Source: Onchocerca volvulus
Lineage: Eukaryota; Nematoda; Chromadorea; Rhabditida; Onchocercidae
Assembly (NCBI GenBank): GCA_000499405.2
Contig: HG738137.1
Span: forward strand, 25,783,832 to 25,847,831
Reading direction: 5' to 3'
Length of the DNA stretch: 64,000 nt
The notes beneath the pieces are model-generated. The model was not told the DNA's origin and did not search any database. It saw only the letters and a program-made list of their open reading frames with translations. Below are positions 49,500 through 63,849 of the stretch, in pieces. The translations under genes and the position numbers were made by a program. Each line of letters begins with the position of its first letter. Position 1 is the first letter of the stretch.

Positions 49500-51359
49500 T
49501 ACAGATATTTAATAAATTAACTTTGTATTTTTCAAAAAATCAAAAGATTCCTTTTTTAAAATTTTCAAATCGTAACCAAAATTAAATTGTTATTCATTTA
49601 ATCTGTAGCATAACTAAAACTAAAAGTTTTGGAATTATTAAATATTTTCAAGAATATTTCTTCAGTTACTGTATTGTTAAAATTGATATTGTTATGATGA
49701 ATATAATTTACTAAACTTTTTTTGAATAAATTAGATTTGTCATAACAATATTAATTTTAATAATACGATAAATGAAAAATTATTCTTGAGATAGACAAAA
49801 TTGAAGTAAATTTGTTGCAAAATACAAAAAATTTCAGATAAGTAAGTTACTGCGTTGATAAGGGTTACTTTGGCAGCTATATAACTGCAGCAAAAAATTA
49901 ACGAATGTAAGCCAATTGGTGACTCAATGCGATCACCTTATAAAAGTTCATATCTCATATACAAAGCATTTAAATATGTGAGCTGAATTTGGAAATTGTC
50001 CCAATTCGATTTCATTTTACGTAAATGTATTCCATTAAATGTTATCTGAGTTTTTAAAAAAGTAAGAAAAAATAAGAAATCATGAAATTCATGAAATTAA
50101 ATTGATATATTTCTTTTATCTGAAGCAGCAGGAAAATGCTAGGCTAAAAAATAAGCAATTAGTCGACGAGTGAAAATTTTAGGCTTAAGCATAAAAAATT
50201 CGTAAGTGAATCGGAGAAAACTGAGAATGCGAACGAAATATTGCAGTTTTGTTATATAAAATTTCAAAATGCCACGAAGTTGCATATCTTTGGAATAAAC
50301 TAAAAGCTATAACCTGTCTTGCACTTTCGAGTGGAGCATTTTGGTCTTTTTGGTCTTATAAATGATTCTGATTATCAAATGCGGACGAGTACATTTGTAA
50401 TTCTAATTGATTCTAATAATTCTAATTGCGCATAAAATGTCTCAGTAAGCTAAAGCCTAAATAAATATTCCAAAGTTATATGTAATGAAAGTGAGAATGT
50501 AATTGTAGTATGCTTTGCAAGATGAAATACATCAGTTAAATCAGATAGTTTCAGATTCATAATGCTTTTAAAATAAAAACACTAAAATTATTTCCGCTGT
50601 ATCGAAGTTGATCGCCACTTCAAGCATAATTACTTTATCAAGTGCTATGAATATGAAAACAATTACATCATCCATGTCATCAATGTTTATAGTCTCTGAT
50701 TCACTACAATTGAAGGGATTTGGGACGACTAGTTCCATGAGGACTGTTTCTTTAAATATCACTGTTGCATTTATTATTTGCTTAACTTCGAGAAGTTTTA
50801 GGTGCGTTTATTGCCAATTTTTCATCTTATTAACATGAAATCTGATTAAAAAATCGAAATATCGAATTCCATCATTTCATGATTTTTCGATGAATTAGTT
50901 TTTCATGTTGCTAAACTTGTTGTCATTTAATACTGATCATTCGATGAAGGATTTGTGATATCTTTAGATATCCAAGATTTTGCACATCTACGTGAAACAA
51001 TCACCATGCTGTAATTATTACTGATATTCGAGAAAATTATTTTGAGGATATTATTTAAAGACACACACAAATCGAATGAGATTAGAATATCGCAGTGTTA
51101 GATGAAAGAAATAGAAGCAAAGCTATCCATGAGAAAATAATAATGTATAGCAAGCCGCGTTGTTCTTGGGGGAACAATGAAGAGGCCTGATCCTCACTCT
51201 TTCATGATCAATTAACGATATTGGCCATATAAGTAGTATTCCTAACCACTTGGTTGATTTATTCGTATTTTCCATTTCATTCAATTTGCTTGTAGCATAT
51301 ATATTTTTAATTTTCCACGTTATTTCATATAACAATGTCTTGAGAACCAAGTTATCCTT
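49500..51359. other. Gap without a supported gene
   Basis: Between the broken cysteine-rich gene and the 3' end of the PTR gene. A minus-strand stretch at 50568-50762 reads SETINIDDMDDVIVF but has no splice context. Its complement is equally open, so it is not annotated. Confidence 0.5.
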
Positions 51360-54300
51360 TTATTGAAGATTCTTCTCAGAATTAGGATAAGAAGCAAATG
51401 TCCTGATAATAACAGGTAGCAAAATAACGCCATGAAATAGACCCGTAAGAACAACAAGAATGGATGTACGTGCAAACATGCGAACTACATTCGATGGTAC
51501 TAAGATCATCACAATAATAGCTAGAAAAGTAGAAGTACCGCCCTGTACCACCGGCCAACCAACCGCTCCCAGTGCATCTCGAATACGTTCATCAGGATTC
51601 CGGCATTTACTCCGATAGATTCGGTAGCCAACATGAGTCGCAAAATCGATGCATAAACCGATGCTCATCTAGAACGAAGCACAGAATTCATTAGAACGAT
51701 TTAACAATTGTACGATCATTGTCTTGATATGTCTAAAGATTATCACTTTTACAAAATGTTGAAGTAGCTCAAATTTATTTATATCAAAGATATTTCTGAA
51801 CTTTAGGTAGTGCACAAATCACTTCAATATATTGCTCTGTCATTTAAACTTCTAATCATTTAAGCAATTTTATTCTAACTAGAAATCCATAGGATTTAAA
51901 AGCGAAATTTTTATTACATAAATTTTTAAGACTGATAGAACTTTCAACAAAAGTTATACAAACCAGGATATTGACAACAGTCGTTGGATCGAGATCAGCT
52001 CCCCAAAGAGCAAGATAGCCAGCTATACCGATATCCATAGAAATCATAGCAAAAATAACCCATAATACAATACTAAAATCGGCAATGAACAAAATGCATA
52101 CTATAATCATAACTAGGATTGCGGCGCCCAATGATGATAAAGTTGTTGATTGAAGCTCTAGCATCTGCAAATGGGAAGGAAATTTTATGCTATTAATTAA
52201 AACTTTCGATTTTTCAAAATTAAACGGCAATAAAAAAAAACCCACAACAAAAAAATTCAACGAAATCAATAATTTCGTAGAGAAAAAGCAGAAAATATAC
52301 TTATTTTTGAAGGCAAATAATTATATTTGCATAATATGCACTTTAGTAGACTTTATAGTTCCAACAAATCAGTGTTATGCATTGCATGCAACATTTTGTA
52401 AGTCATTCTTTATTTTCAGGCCTGTTTCTGACTCCGTTTGACGAGAGAAAATATACATGAGATTTTTAATAATTGGGCATAAAGGAATGCTGTGCTTTTA
52501 CAATATCACAAGCATAACTAGTTTTAAAATTTCCTAACAACTTACTTGATCCGAGTAGAAGTTGTTTTCGTCAAAAACCAAGGCTTCATACTTTGCATAA
52601 TGACTTGTTATGTTGCGCCACTGCAATAGTAAAGCGGTACGAACTTTCCAATCTTCAATTTTGAAAGCGGTTGTGAAGAAGAAGCGGTTAACGTATCTCT
52701 TACCAGGCTGAAATTTTCTTTAAAAAGGAGTTAAATTGATAGTTTCTTTTAAACAATCATGGGATTTGTATTCAACTTTTCTGAAGCGATAGAAATAGTC
52801 CCAATCAAATAGATGATCAATCTCTTTGCTGACATAATTGATACCTTCGTAAAAATAGAGCAAAAAAATTGAATTTCGTCAGAATAGAGATAATACAAGT
52901 CACCTTTGTTGGATGTTCTGCCCAAGACAAATAGGCATTCCAGTGTGAATTGAACGATGTATTGAGGAATGACTCGAGAATATCATAGAAGTTTTCATCG
53001 TTGTTCACAAAGAATTGTCGGTAGTGTAAATATTCCCGAAGCCAGAACTGAGTGGAATTTTTCCCCAATGAATAAGTAGTATTTTCCAAATCTTCTGCCA
53101 ATTGTAGCATAATGTTAACCTAAATTTCAAGATTCGAAAGATAAAGATTAGATTGTGGGAAATCCTTAATTGACTATTTGACGTTTCAGTACAAAGATTT
53201 CTGGAATTATTGCAATTGCACATGATTTCGACTGGAATTCTATAACAAATCTACTAGTGATGCTCTCGTTGATCAGTATGTAACAGGAATGTTATCATGC
53301 TATTCGAACCGGTTTATGATCGGATAATTTGCACTCCTTAAACGATATGTAGATCGTTGCCAGTTCCATATCGATCAGATATTTTATAAGAAGCTGAATT
53401 ATTCAGAAGACATATGTACCTGATTTGGATCAGTAGTAAAGTCAGGAGCATTGTTCACATAGACTCTGCCCATCATTCCTTGCGACCATATTTTCGTCTC
53501 AGCCAGCCTCAGATAATGAGTCAATGGCGAATCATCCACTAATAAGCGACTTGGCATCAAATTTGGTCGCAACAATGAACATCCATAGAATGCGCCAAAG
53601 ATATACAGTCCGTAAATACCGATTAAAATGATACGTGTTATTTTGTGGCATAGAAAGGGTGCAATGTGATCCGCGAACAATACATGCGTTATTGATGACA
53701 CAGTGGTTTGCTTCGACTGTAATTTGTTTTACTTTCAGATTAAAATTCATTCATTTAATTTTTAAAAGATATAAGATGAATTATCAGGAAATAAATAAGC
53801 TTTTGATGATCAAAATACTTCTCGAAATTTTAGGTTCAAAATAATCGCAAGCGAATAAACCTTCTCGACGATTTCTTTCGGCATTTTTTTCCAAACGAAT
53901 ATGCAATGATTTCCAACAGCTTCTCGTTTGCCACCAAGTGCCATTACACCAGCAAAAAATGTTACCTTAAGACTTTTAGTTGAGATATTTCCGGTAGAAA
54001 AGGCAAAAATTTTAAAATTCGGCAGAAAGATGTGCGGCTCCGTTTTTCTTCCAAATTCTATGACGAGGAAAGTCAATGGAAATATAAAAATTTCATGCTA
54101 ATCATCATCTTAATTGTTAGAGAGCAATTTACCTGATAAAACCAATCGAAAATGATAGCCATGGCAATAAATCGACAGAATATGGATGTTGCTGGTGTAG
54201 TACTGAATGAGCCAATGCCGAAGGAAAGCATTGAAGTGATTGATGTCACTGTTATCGCACTGAAATATTCAAAACTATCAATTTCATCTTGAATTTTCGT

Positions 54301-56937
54301 CTTTGTTTACGAATTCAACATCAGATTTTTCATTGTCAGATCAATCTTATTCGAAAAAATTTTTAAAAACAATTTCTTAATAAATTTGGTTTAATTAATT
54401 GCATCGATATACCTGCCAGCTTCTTGAAGTGATAGTGCCATTCGTTTGGATGGTGGAAGAGTACGTCGTGTATCTTGCCAAGCTCCAAGCATTACATAAG
54501 TATCATCCACACCGATAGCCAATGCTAGGAATGGCATCACCGTTACTTGGCTAATAAACGGTATACCTATCAGGAACATGAATCCAGATGCACTAATTAT
54601 TGCAAAAGATGATGATAGCACACCCATTAGAGCTTCGAGTGGCTTGGATGTGACCCAATCACCTGTCATGCTATAAAGTATCATGAAAGTTAAAAAGTAC
54701 GTACTATGCTACTATTTTTTGAAAATTTTCAGCCATTTAAAAATCATTTTTTTTAAATCGTATTGCCCCAATTGCCTATAATTTAGAAACTACAAGTCTT
54801 CAGAAAATTTGCCAAATTTTTACTGCATTACAGCTGAAAGTTTCAGATTTACAGGTCACTCTGATTAGAGAATGATTTAACTAAATCAGTGCTCTGATCA
54901 AATCTTTCTCTCAGTTTATTTATTATTTCCACCTAAGGTGATTCGTAATAGAAACCATCTGTTAATTTTTTTACTAAGCGAAGAAATAAACAAACCAGGA
55001 GAAGATTGTGAAAGTGACAAGTAGAAGAAGTGTGAGGGAGATGAATGGGAAAGTGTACAGTGTATTTTTGTTCATCTCATTTTTGAGCATCGAGAAGCTG
55101 AACATCGCTGTTTTGATCAAACTTTGCTCATTCATCGCCAAATATTCCTTCAACGCACTCTCAAGTGCATCGCCAACTATTTCGGCTGTCTCCTGAAGTT
55201 TATATCTTTCATTTCTCTCTCATTTTTAATTTGAATTAGGGAATTCTTCCAAGCACTAAGTGATAGTCGATAATTTAAAGATAACTTTGAAATTTTGCAT
55301 ATTCCAGTATTTCAACGGTAATTTTGAACGATGGATTATCACTTCTTAGATTTTTGTACACAAAATAATTTCTCGGATATTCTATAAGCAGAACTTGCAT
55401 GATCTGTAGATGGTATAGGATAATGCAGATGTATCATTTCGATCGATTCAATGCCTTTCGCTCCTCCAAGTTTTACACCATACAAATGAAGCGGTAAAAA
55501 GAACTTATTCTCGAAGAAGTGCAAAAACGGATAATCCAAACGCACACGTGGATCATCCCTTAACTGTAAAAAAAAAAAAAAAATAATTGCTTGCAATAAC
55601 TGAACCGAAAAAATTAACCGCATTTTTGTTTTTGTGATTTGAGACAACAAGAAAGTAACGTAAGGACAAACCTTTTCGTTCCAGAAGGCATCGAAGAAAA
55701 ATTGTACAATGGTATTACTGAGTGGACAAAGTGTCGTGCGTACACAAATATCTTTTCCGAAATTATAAACTCGACCGTTTAGATCAACAGTTAAATTGTT
55801 TAAAACAAATTCATTCAGGCTCAGAATTTCAGTAGCAATATCCTAAATATAAGCATTTTGATAATTTTCATCATGGTTTGCATACTTTCAACGGTTTTTA
55901 CGTAAAGGTGAGTAATTTGTCATCAGCATTTCGGTTCAGAATTCTTTTGCTACAAATACTATCCATCCCGACAGGACGTTACTAAAGATCTCCCACTATC
56001 ATTGATTTTTACATTGCTATCAGTGCGATTCCGTTTCGAAGGCATATGATGGGCCAAAAATAAAGGCCAAAAATGTTGTGACTGTATGTTACTTGAAATG
56101 TTTTTTTCTTTTTTCAAAAGTTTCATATTACTTGTTTCAAACTCAACATGTACTGATAATACTAGTAAAACTATTGGATGAACATGAAAATACGAAATTG
56201 ATCCATGAATTTTCATTTATTTTCCATTTTCAAAACTTCAAATGCAACCTTTCTCAATAAATTACGCGAACTGTTATTCGGTTCAACAGCTATCGCGACA
56301 TATGTGCTGTTGATGGAATCACCAGTAAATGCTTTGTGTATGCTGTATTCAGATCGCGCCGGTGAATTAATCGGTGAATACAGAAATCTGAGATCATCCT
56401 GTAACTTTCCAGTAAAAAATACTAAAAGAGACTTTTTTATTTAAAAAAAAAAAAAAAAAAAAAACTATATTCTATGTAGCTTTGGATTATAATAAAATTT
56501 CAAATAGTTCTCGAGAAGAAATTCAGAATTGAGTAACCTGTGAAATATTCTTTAAGAAATTCGAATCTGTAACATCAAGTGTGATGTAGTTTGGAGTGCT
56601 AAATAAAACATTTAGAAGCAAACTAGTGAGAAATTAAGATCATCCATTATAAATCATCGTGCTATGCCTAAAATGATCATGCAAAATAACTCTTCAGAAT
56701 AATTATTCCTTCCATTGATTTGTATTTCTCATCATGAAGATGATGTTTGCATTCATTCGAAAAGAAAGAAGTACTAACTTCAACATTCATAGTAAATACT
56801 CCGAATGAAAGCAGGAAGGTGATCACGATAGGTATTAGAATAAACGGTCGTGGATTATAGCTCACAAGTAGACCATATTTATAGAAGAGGACGGAGAGAT
56901 AGTCTTGAAAAATACCGAAAGGATTCGAAAACATCAT
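51360..56937 (-). CDS. Patched-related (PTR) sterol-sensing-domain protein
   Basis: Patched-related transmembrane protein of the RND/SSD superfamily; nematodes have many, with roles in moulting, cuticle formation and membrane traffic. Fourteen exons: 56937-56779, 56398-56249, 55842-55672, 55563-55360, 55192-54996, 54670-54413, 54259-54133, 53965-53861, 53716-53420, 53119-52897, 52844-52777, 52707-52546, 52164-51964 and 51668-51360 (TAA). They give about 876 residues, a normal length. TM1 is RPFILIPIVITFLLSFGVF, followed by the family opening DDLRFLYSPINSPARSEY. The sterol-sensing domain spans exons 5-8, with FLALAIGVDDTYVMLGAW (GxxDD) and the end FYQVTFFAGVMALGGKRE. The second half has TM7 in IILIGIYGLYIFGAFYG and ends with MSIGLCIDFATHVGYR and a conserved GGTSTFLAI. 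The exon 10 donor is set at 52897 (ctt/gtatta), because the more obvious aag/gtgact site would break the frame into exon 11. The exon 1 frame is open upstream of the chosen ATG, so the start may be earlier. Confidence 0.9.
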
Positions 56938-57299
56938 TGCAAATGTGCTACTGCAGCGTGTCACACTGTTGAACAAAGAATGACCCACATTTCGTCATTT
57001 CTGCCAGTGAAATTTGTTGTCACCATGGCCATCATCTTTAGTATGACCAGCAAAGAGGAAATAAATGTTTATAAATTTTGTCAACTAACGTATGTTCAAA
57101 TTGGAAGAGAAGAAGACAGGAAGATGTCCTAGTAGTTCTTTTGCTACCTGTTTTGGTACCATTAACGATTAATTGGCAAAATAACGATGAAGTAACTCCA
57201 GAAAGACAATTGATTGTCATCACTAACACACTTGTCACACTCATGTATACACTCATGCACACGCCCATTCATTCATCGAATGTAGTCATTTTATAGCTA

Positions 57300-60025
57300 A
57301 AATTAAAATCAAAAGGACTTGTCGCTGAAGTTTGACAATTATGCAAATAATTCATTAACATAGTGGCATGCCTTGACGAACATGCAATCACATTATATTT
57401 AAACGACAGAGAAATCGAATTTTCTTTTTAAATTATAGTAATTAAATGAGACATTTTATCTACAAATCTTTGTTACAAACACTTTGTATCATCGCCTTCA
57501 GAAAGTGTGAACATTTTACTCAATATAAATGAGAATTCTGAAACTCACTTCAGAAATTAAGTTTCCGACATATCTGATACGTAACCTGACGTTTATCTTA
57601 CAAATATCCAGCTATTAAGAATGCATCAAATGTGAATTGAGGAAAAAATTTAAGAGCAGCTGAATACAAAATAGATTGCGATTCTTTTGCGAAGAATATT
57701 TCTAAAAAAATTTAGTTTCAACCGAATCATTCAAGAACTCTTATACATCTGAAGTTTACTAGAAAGAAAGGAGTAAGATGGGAATGAGAGAAGAAAGCAC
57801 AGGGAATTTGGTATCAATCAGTCCAAAAAACAGTTCAAAAATTATCGAAATGATCGAAAATAATCATAAATCTTTTTTACTACTGTCTTAATTGAATCGA
57901 TCAGTTGTAGTACTATATGTAACAAATACATACATCCTCCATTTCCGCAAATAAATAATCTAGTTGAAGAAGCTCAATGTTACCTAAAATTAGATCGACC
58001 GAAAAACTGAAATATTTTTTTTTTTTTTTGGAATATAGATATAATGAAATAATTGAAGATTATGGAAATATCTTGGTATAATCAATCTTTTGACCTTTAC
58101 ATTATTGTAAATTGGATTGTGCTATAGTGACATGGAGTAAACAAACTTCACTATAAAACGGGTTGTTATCTAGTAAGAGATTAATTCCTTCAATTCTTTG
58201 TTCTAATCCGATATTCGACGAGCGGCTTTTTCCGAAAGACTTCATCAAATTCTATCAATTTTTAATATCAATAACCTGCAGATAACTTTTTTACTATCAA
58301 AGAGAAATTTCAAAGTTACCGATTGTATTATCATATTTATCATTCATTGCATAACGTAGCTATGTGGAATAAAAATCGTTATAACAAAGATTTTATTATA
58401 CAACACAATCATTTATATCAAAATTCAATTCCAAACAAAGAAACTTTTCGCGAATTACTTTCATAAAAGGTTCTACTAATTCCACAAGCAAAGTTTTAGC
58501 AAGAAAAAACATAAATAGATGAGTCGTTTTTTTTTTGAACAAAAAAGCCATTTAAAATGTCGAGCCTTAGATTTTTTTAACAAATGACTGTTCCACAATG
58601 AGAAATATCTGTTGGAAAACTCTTCGTTTATTCATCCATATCGTATTTATGCAACCGTTACCGCATTTTTGTAAACATTCCACATCATCGTATACTGGCT
58701 ATATTTAGACTATTACTGACTTATTGCTCATGTAACGAAAAATAAATTACAGTTAACTGTCGGATGAACTGCTTGAATAGTGTTCATGACAGAAGGAGAA
58801 ATTAGGTTGGATTAAAATTTTGTTTAGAAAGGATGGGAAAAAATTTTTTTTTGGAAAAAAAAATCTTTTTGTAGATGATGACATCGATGAATAGATTTGT
58901 TGGAAATCTTTTATAAATGTATCATCGCTCTTTATAAGAGCTGATTACTGGGTAAGCTGATTACGATTACGAGCTGATTACTAATGAACAATGGAATTTA
59001 ATATATTGATACGAATAATTTCTGTGATCCAATGTCATCTTTAAACAAAATGTGGAATTATATAATGGCTGTATTTTACAAAAATCCAGATTGCAAGATT
59101 TTCATATATTTCAAAGCGGAAGTAATTTTCCAGGTACGTGATGCCGCGAAGTCAAGTACTTCACAATGAGTCATTTGTCCATCGGTCATTCTTCTGCCTC
59201 GGTATGTTTACGCTTGTGAGAGGCAAGTGAAGAGAAAGGGTTATTATAGCTGTGAAAATATGAGGAAAGGATAGTTTTGTATCGATAGGAAATGAAAGAT
59301 GAATGAGGATCACCGAACAATTTCTTCAAATCAACCATAGAGAGGTGCTGTGAAAGAGAATGAGTGAAATAAACTACAAAAAGAGTTGACTGTTCGAAAA
59401 AGTAAATATTGGAAAGTAATTATTTGTACAAAGAGGTGAATTTTAATTAAGAAGGAAGAAGGAATGGCTTCTACATTTTCATACTTTTTCCATTTGCATA
59501 GTTTGCCAGTTATTTAAATAGTATTGTTAGAAATCAATCTATCTTGAATTTTTCGCCACTCAGTCTTTGTGAACTTACTACTACTTGCTTTAAATAATTT
59601 AACAACTATTTTCCAATTTTAAATTTGATTTGATTTAGATTCAAGCAACTTCAAAGATTCATTCTAATGAGATCTTAGTGTAAAAGTTAACAGATGATTA
59701 GGAATTGTCAATCTTTCGATACTGTTGAAACATATTTGAGCTGATTCGGTAAGTTTAAACATCTGTAAATAGCGAAATATTTTACTTAACAATTCAATCT
59801 ATCACTGCTCTGATACATTTCTCTATCATTCATATTTCTCGCAATTAAATTAAATTATTCCAATAGAAGTACAAAGCAAGCTTTTAGACGTTCCTGTTGC
59901 TCAATACTGAAGTTTCAACATTTTCCGGATATTATAAACAAAGCGAAATAGACAATTAAAGGGAATTTGGGTATTTCATCAATTGCTTAGTAAACAAACA
60001 CTATCATGTATTTTTAATTGAAGAT
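57300..60025. other. Gap without a supported gene
   Basis: Intergenic region between the divergently transcribed PTR (-) and Kunitz/lustrin (+) genes; it should hold both promoters. No coding chain, clear repeat or conserved-looking motif was recognised. Confidence 0.5.
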
Positions 60026-63000
60026 ATGTCGCACTTTGTTTGGTATACGCTACTTTCCGCATGTGTCACCGTAATATCGTACGGCCCGCTAAATTCTCCA
60101 CGGAATATCATGATTCGGACAGAATGCTTCAACATTTATTATCCATGTCCAGAGAAGTATCGATCTCGACAGAATAGTAAAGTTTTATGATGACTCCATT
60201 TTACAAAAATTCTTTATGAAAAGAAATCTTTTACTGAAAAATTTAATGGTTTGCAAGATATTTTTTGTCTTTTGCAGTGATTAGGCAGTCTGATTATCAA
60301 GGATTTTTCCAGATCTATCACTTACCACATCACCATCAACAACAGTAGTTCGTCATTTGATGATCAAAACAAAGTTTGTCAATGATACGAAAATGGCAAA
60401 AGCTTCATTAACCTTTCCATCAGCGACAACAACAACCAAATCGTCATCGATTTGGTCTCCAATCCTCCCAACATTGTTGTCACCACTGCCATTAAAAAAA
60501 TTAATTTCAAAAATGACCACTACTACCACCATTACTGCACCAACTCCTAGTACTACTACTGCAACTCCAAAGATTATTCATATGGAAATTATGCCACTTA
60601 TTTCATCGATCATACTTGAAGAATTAAGCTCTTCATCTCCTGATACGACAGCTGCAAAGCAATTTACATCGAAAAAGGAAAAATTACCTAGTTAGTAAAG
60701 TTATTTCAATTTTAGTTAATTTAGTTCAGTTTGGTTTTAGTTCAGATTTCAAGAAAATGTTAAAATGAAAAACAAATTATGTTTGAAACAACCATCTTCC
60801 TAAATTTTCGTTGTTTTATGGTGATTATTTCCAACAAGATTGCATTATATGAGCATTGAAAGCAATCATGCTTCTTTAAGAAGTTTATTTTGTAGATCAT
60901 GATCGAAATCCGGAGTTGAAATTTAGTCAAATTTAAACTTTTCAAACAACAGTCATAATGAGGCCGTTGTTCATTCCAGATTCCCAACAGAATCGATGAT
61001 ATTTCTAAGCATCATCTGACATAAGTTTAGATGCAAATATGGTGTTAATTGAAATTTCAGAAACAATAAATCCTTGCTTGAACGGAAGGCCAATAAAAAA
61101 TGTTAATGGTATGATAATTGTATGCAATCCGAATATGAAATCAAACGGAGGTTGTCCTGATAATTCTTGGTGTCATGTTGGTATGACATACAAGTCAACC
61201 GTCTGCTGTCCTATGCTAGAAAACGGTGCGATATTCTCGAATTATTCCATCGTATCAGTCAACTAAGTCTTACAATGCTTCTTGAATACAAATTAAACAT
61301 TTTAAATGATATGAAAAAAAAAATGATTGCACGAAACAAAAGGATCATTTAAGAAAAACGTTGTGAGCAACCGATGATGACAGGTATCGGTGTCGGAGCC
61401 GAGACACGATGGTACTTCAATAAAGCGATGAAATGTTGCTTACAGTTCATCTACAAAGGACTTCGTGGGAATGCAAATAATTTTATCACCCTATCAAAAT
61501 GCATGGAAACATGTGCTATTGATAATGGTGAGCAGATTTTTTGAATTGAAAACAAATCAAACAATTAGCTTTTAAAATATGAGCGGTTTAAAAGTTTCAG
61601 CAATTTCACAAAATGAAAAACAGAATAAAAACTTAAACGACAAAGTTTTATAGGTTATGAAAAAGAGCTAAATCCATGTAAATACGGTGAACCGGCAAAA
61701 GGTTTCGATCAGAAGCCACTGAAATGCGGTTCACCAAATTCGATGACATGTCCTAAGGGATTCTTTTGTCACATTGGAGCTTCTTGGGCGGAAACAGCAT
61801 GCTGTGAACGATCTGGGCGTTAGTTTAGTTTCTGAATTGATTATTTCAGATTCTTCCAAGTAGATTTAGCAAGTAAGATTTAGTTAGAGAATTTGTAGGA
61901 TGGCAAAAATACACACAATTTCCCCAGCTTAATTTTCCTTGCTACATCTGATTAAACAATTCGTATTAGATGATTACAGTACGAATTGCTTAACGAATCT
62001 ATCTTCATGAAGATGCATGTGCGACTTGATCAGATTAATGGGATAATTGATTTAAAGTTTGTTCAGCCAAAATCTCATAAAATACAAAATTTGAATTCCA
62101 GTAGCCGATCCCTGTAGTTTACCAATGGACAAAGGTGAGGGAAATATGCAGCTACAACGTTACTATTATGATGATAATTCCAAGCAGTGCAAGCAGTTCA
62201 TTTATCGTGGAATGAAAGGCAATGAAAATAGTTTCAATACTTATGAAGAATGCAAGCAAACATGCATGCGTAGGTATTTCTTGTTAAATTAAATCCTGTC
62301 CTGTTTTAGTATTGATTTATCATGGTGACAGAAAGACAGTCACTGCTAGAATCACTGCAAATAAATGATGAGAATACGGAAGGTCATAATCTATAAGCAA
62401 TAAGTTCTTATGCCTTTTCCTTAATGTGAATTTTCACAGAGAAACGAGCAAAAGGACTTGTCAAATTTTAGTTGAAGTATAAAAGTCAAATTGTTTTTAA
62501 AGTAGAAATGACAAGCGACACGAGTTATTTTTGATTATGCTCGCTTTTCTTTTACATCCCTCATCACTCCATCATCGTTGTTTAGATTTCAGGATGGGAT
62601 TTGGTTTGTGAAATATCACCAAAAGTTTCCGAACATCGCAGCTGTTCAGCGAATCGTCGTGAATGTGGTAACGAGCAATGGTGTCACATCGGTACTAGTC
62701 CTTATTCTTCGTTATGTTGTGCTGGAGGTTTGTGAATTTGCGATCTCGTTTTTTCAGAAAAGTTAGTAAATAAGCGTGAATATCATTTGCCAGAGCTATT
62801 TGATTTTTGTTCAACTTGACTTGCATTATTCAAGATGCTTGATAAATTTGTGTTTGTGGATGATATACTGTTTAGAATGATTGACAGTCTTCACGAATCA
62901 GATGAATATTTCAGCAACAATAATTCGAAATCAATTTTTTCGTTTTGAGGATTTAATCAGGGTGGAAGTCTAGTTAAAGTACTCAGTATAAGATGTATTA

Positions 63001-63849
63001 AAATACTTAGTGTTACTTCTATTATTGTTACTAATAATTTAAGCAAACATTCTGCTACTTTTTATACTTACAGTTTTCGAAAGGTTTAGTTTATCTTATA
63101 TTCTAAAGTTTACACAAGTGATCTATATGCTATAAATAGCAGCAATTTGAAAAATTCCAGCATCGACCAATCCCTGTGAACTACCTGTTGCACAAGGTGA
63201 AGGAAATGAAACAACTATTCGATGGTTTGCAGATTCGAATGATCATTCCTGCGCCCGAGAGTGCAAAATATTCACTTATAAAGGATTAAAAGGAAATCAA
63301 AATAATTTCCTTACTAAAGAAGATTGCGAACAGCAATGCAAACGTATATATTGAATTTTCTTCAATTAAAAATTTACAATAAGAATGCAAAAAATTAGAC
63401 AATTTTCATATAACTGAATGTGCTTTTTACAACTATTGACAGGAATTTGCGAAGATCCATGTGGTACTGGGCGAATGCTTCTGACACCGAAACATACGCC
63501 ATTTTTTTGCTCTTCAACGAATAATTGTCCACGTAATTATTGGTGTCACATAGGAGCACAAATGAACACCACTGTTTGCTGTCCAAAAAGTGGTAAAATC
63601 GATGTTTTAAACGAATTTTAAAAAATTCACTTCAATGCTAAGCTGACTTTCATTCAATAAAATTTTCTCAATGCGAAGCTGAATATTATCCAGCAGATGA
63701 TTAGAGATTATTTATCATTTTTAGGTACAAATCCTTGTGAGCAACCTATGATTAAAGGCACCGGTAATAGCAATTTACTGAGATGGTATTTTGACCAGAC
63801 TTCACACAAATGTCTCACATTTTACTACCACGGAAAAGAAGGAAATCAA
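60026..63849 (+). CDS. Secreted Kunitz/lustrin multi-domain protein (5' part)
   Basis: Secreted, cysteine-rich matrix-type protein, cut by the window end. Exons: 60026-60176, 60313-60690, 61061-61225, 61354-61527, 61654-61818, 62102-62269, 62593-62727, 63161-63343, 63443-63592 and 63725-63849 (partial). Exon 1 starts with ATG and a signal peptide (MSHFVWYTLLSACVTVISYG). Exon 2 is a Ser/Thr/Pro-rich mucin-like linker. Then one domain per exon alternates: lustrin (CPDNSWCHVGMTYKSTVCCP), Kunitz, lustrin (CPKGFFCHIGASWAETACC), Kunitz, lustrin (CGNEQWCHIGTS..LCC, lacking its first cysteine), Kunitz, lustrin (CPRNYWCHIGAQMNTTVCC), Kunitz start. Exons 1 to 9 all end at phase 1. The Kunitz modules keep the WYF and GLxGNxNNF cores but lack the usual second and fourth cysteines and a basic P1, so ordinary protease inhibition is doubtful. 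Similar proteins in nematodes (MLT-11-like) act in cuticle moulting; the role here is inferred. The last Kunitz could not be completed before the window ends. Confidence 0.85.

Noticed and set aside
50568..50838. Overlapping open frames on both strands
   Set aside because: Both strands open, no splice signals in phase and no motif; not distinguishable from chance.
52898..52904. Donor aag/gtgact for PTR exon 10
   Set aside because: It breaks the frame into exon 11; the donor seven bases downstream keeps it.
53635..53844. Plus-strand frame across a PTR exon
   Set aside because: Antisense shadow of the PTR exon 53716-53420.
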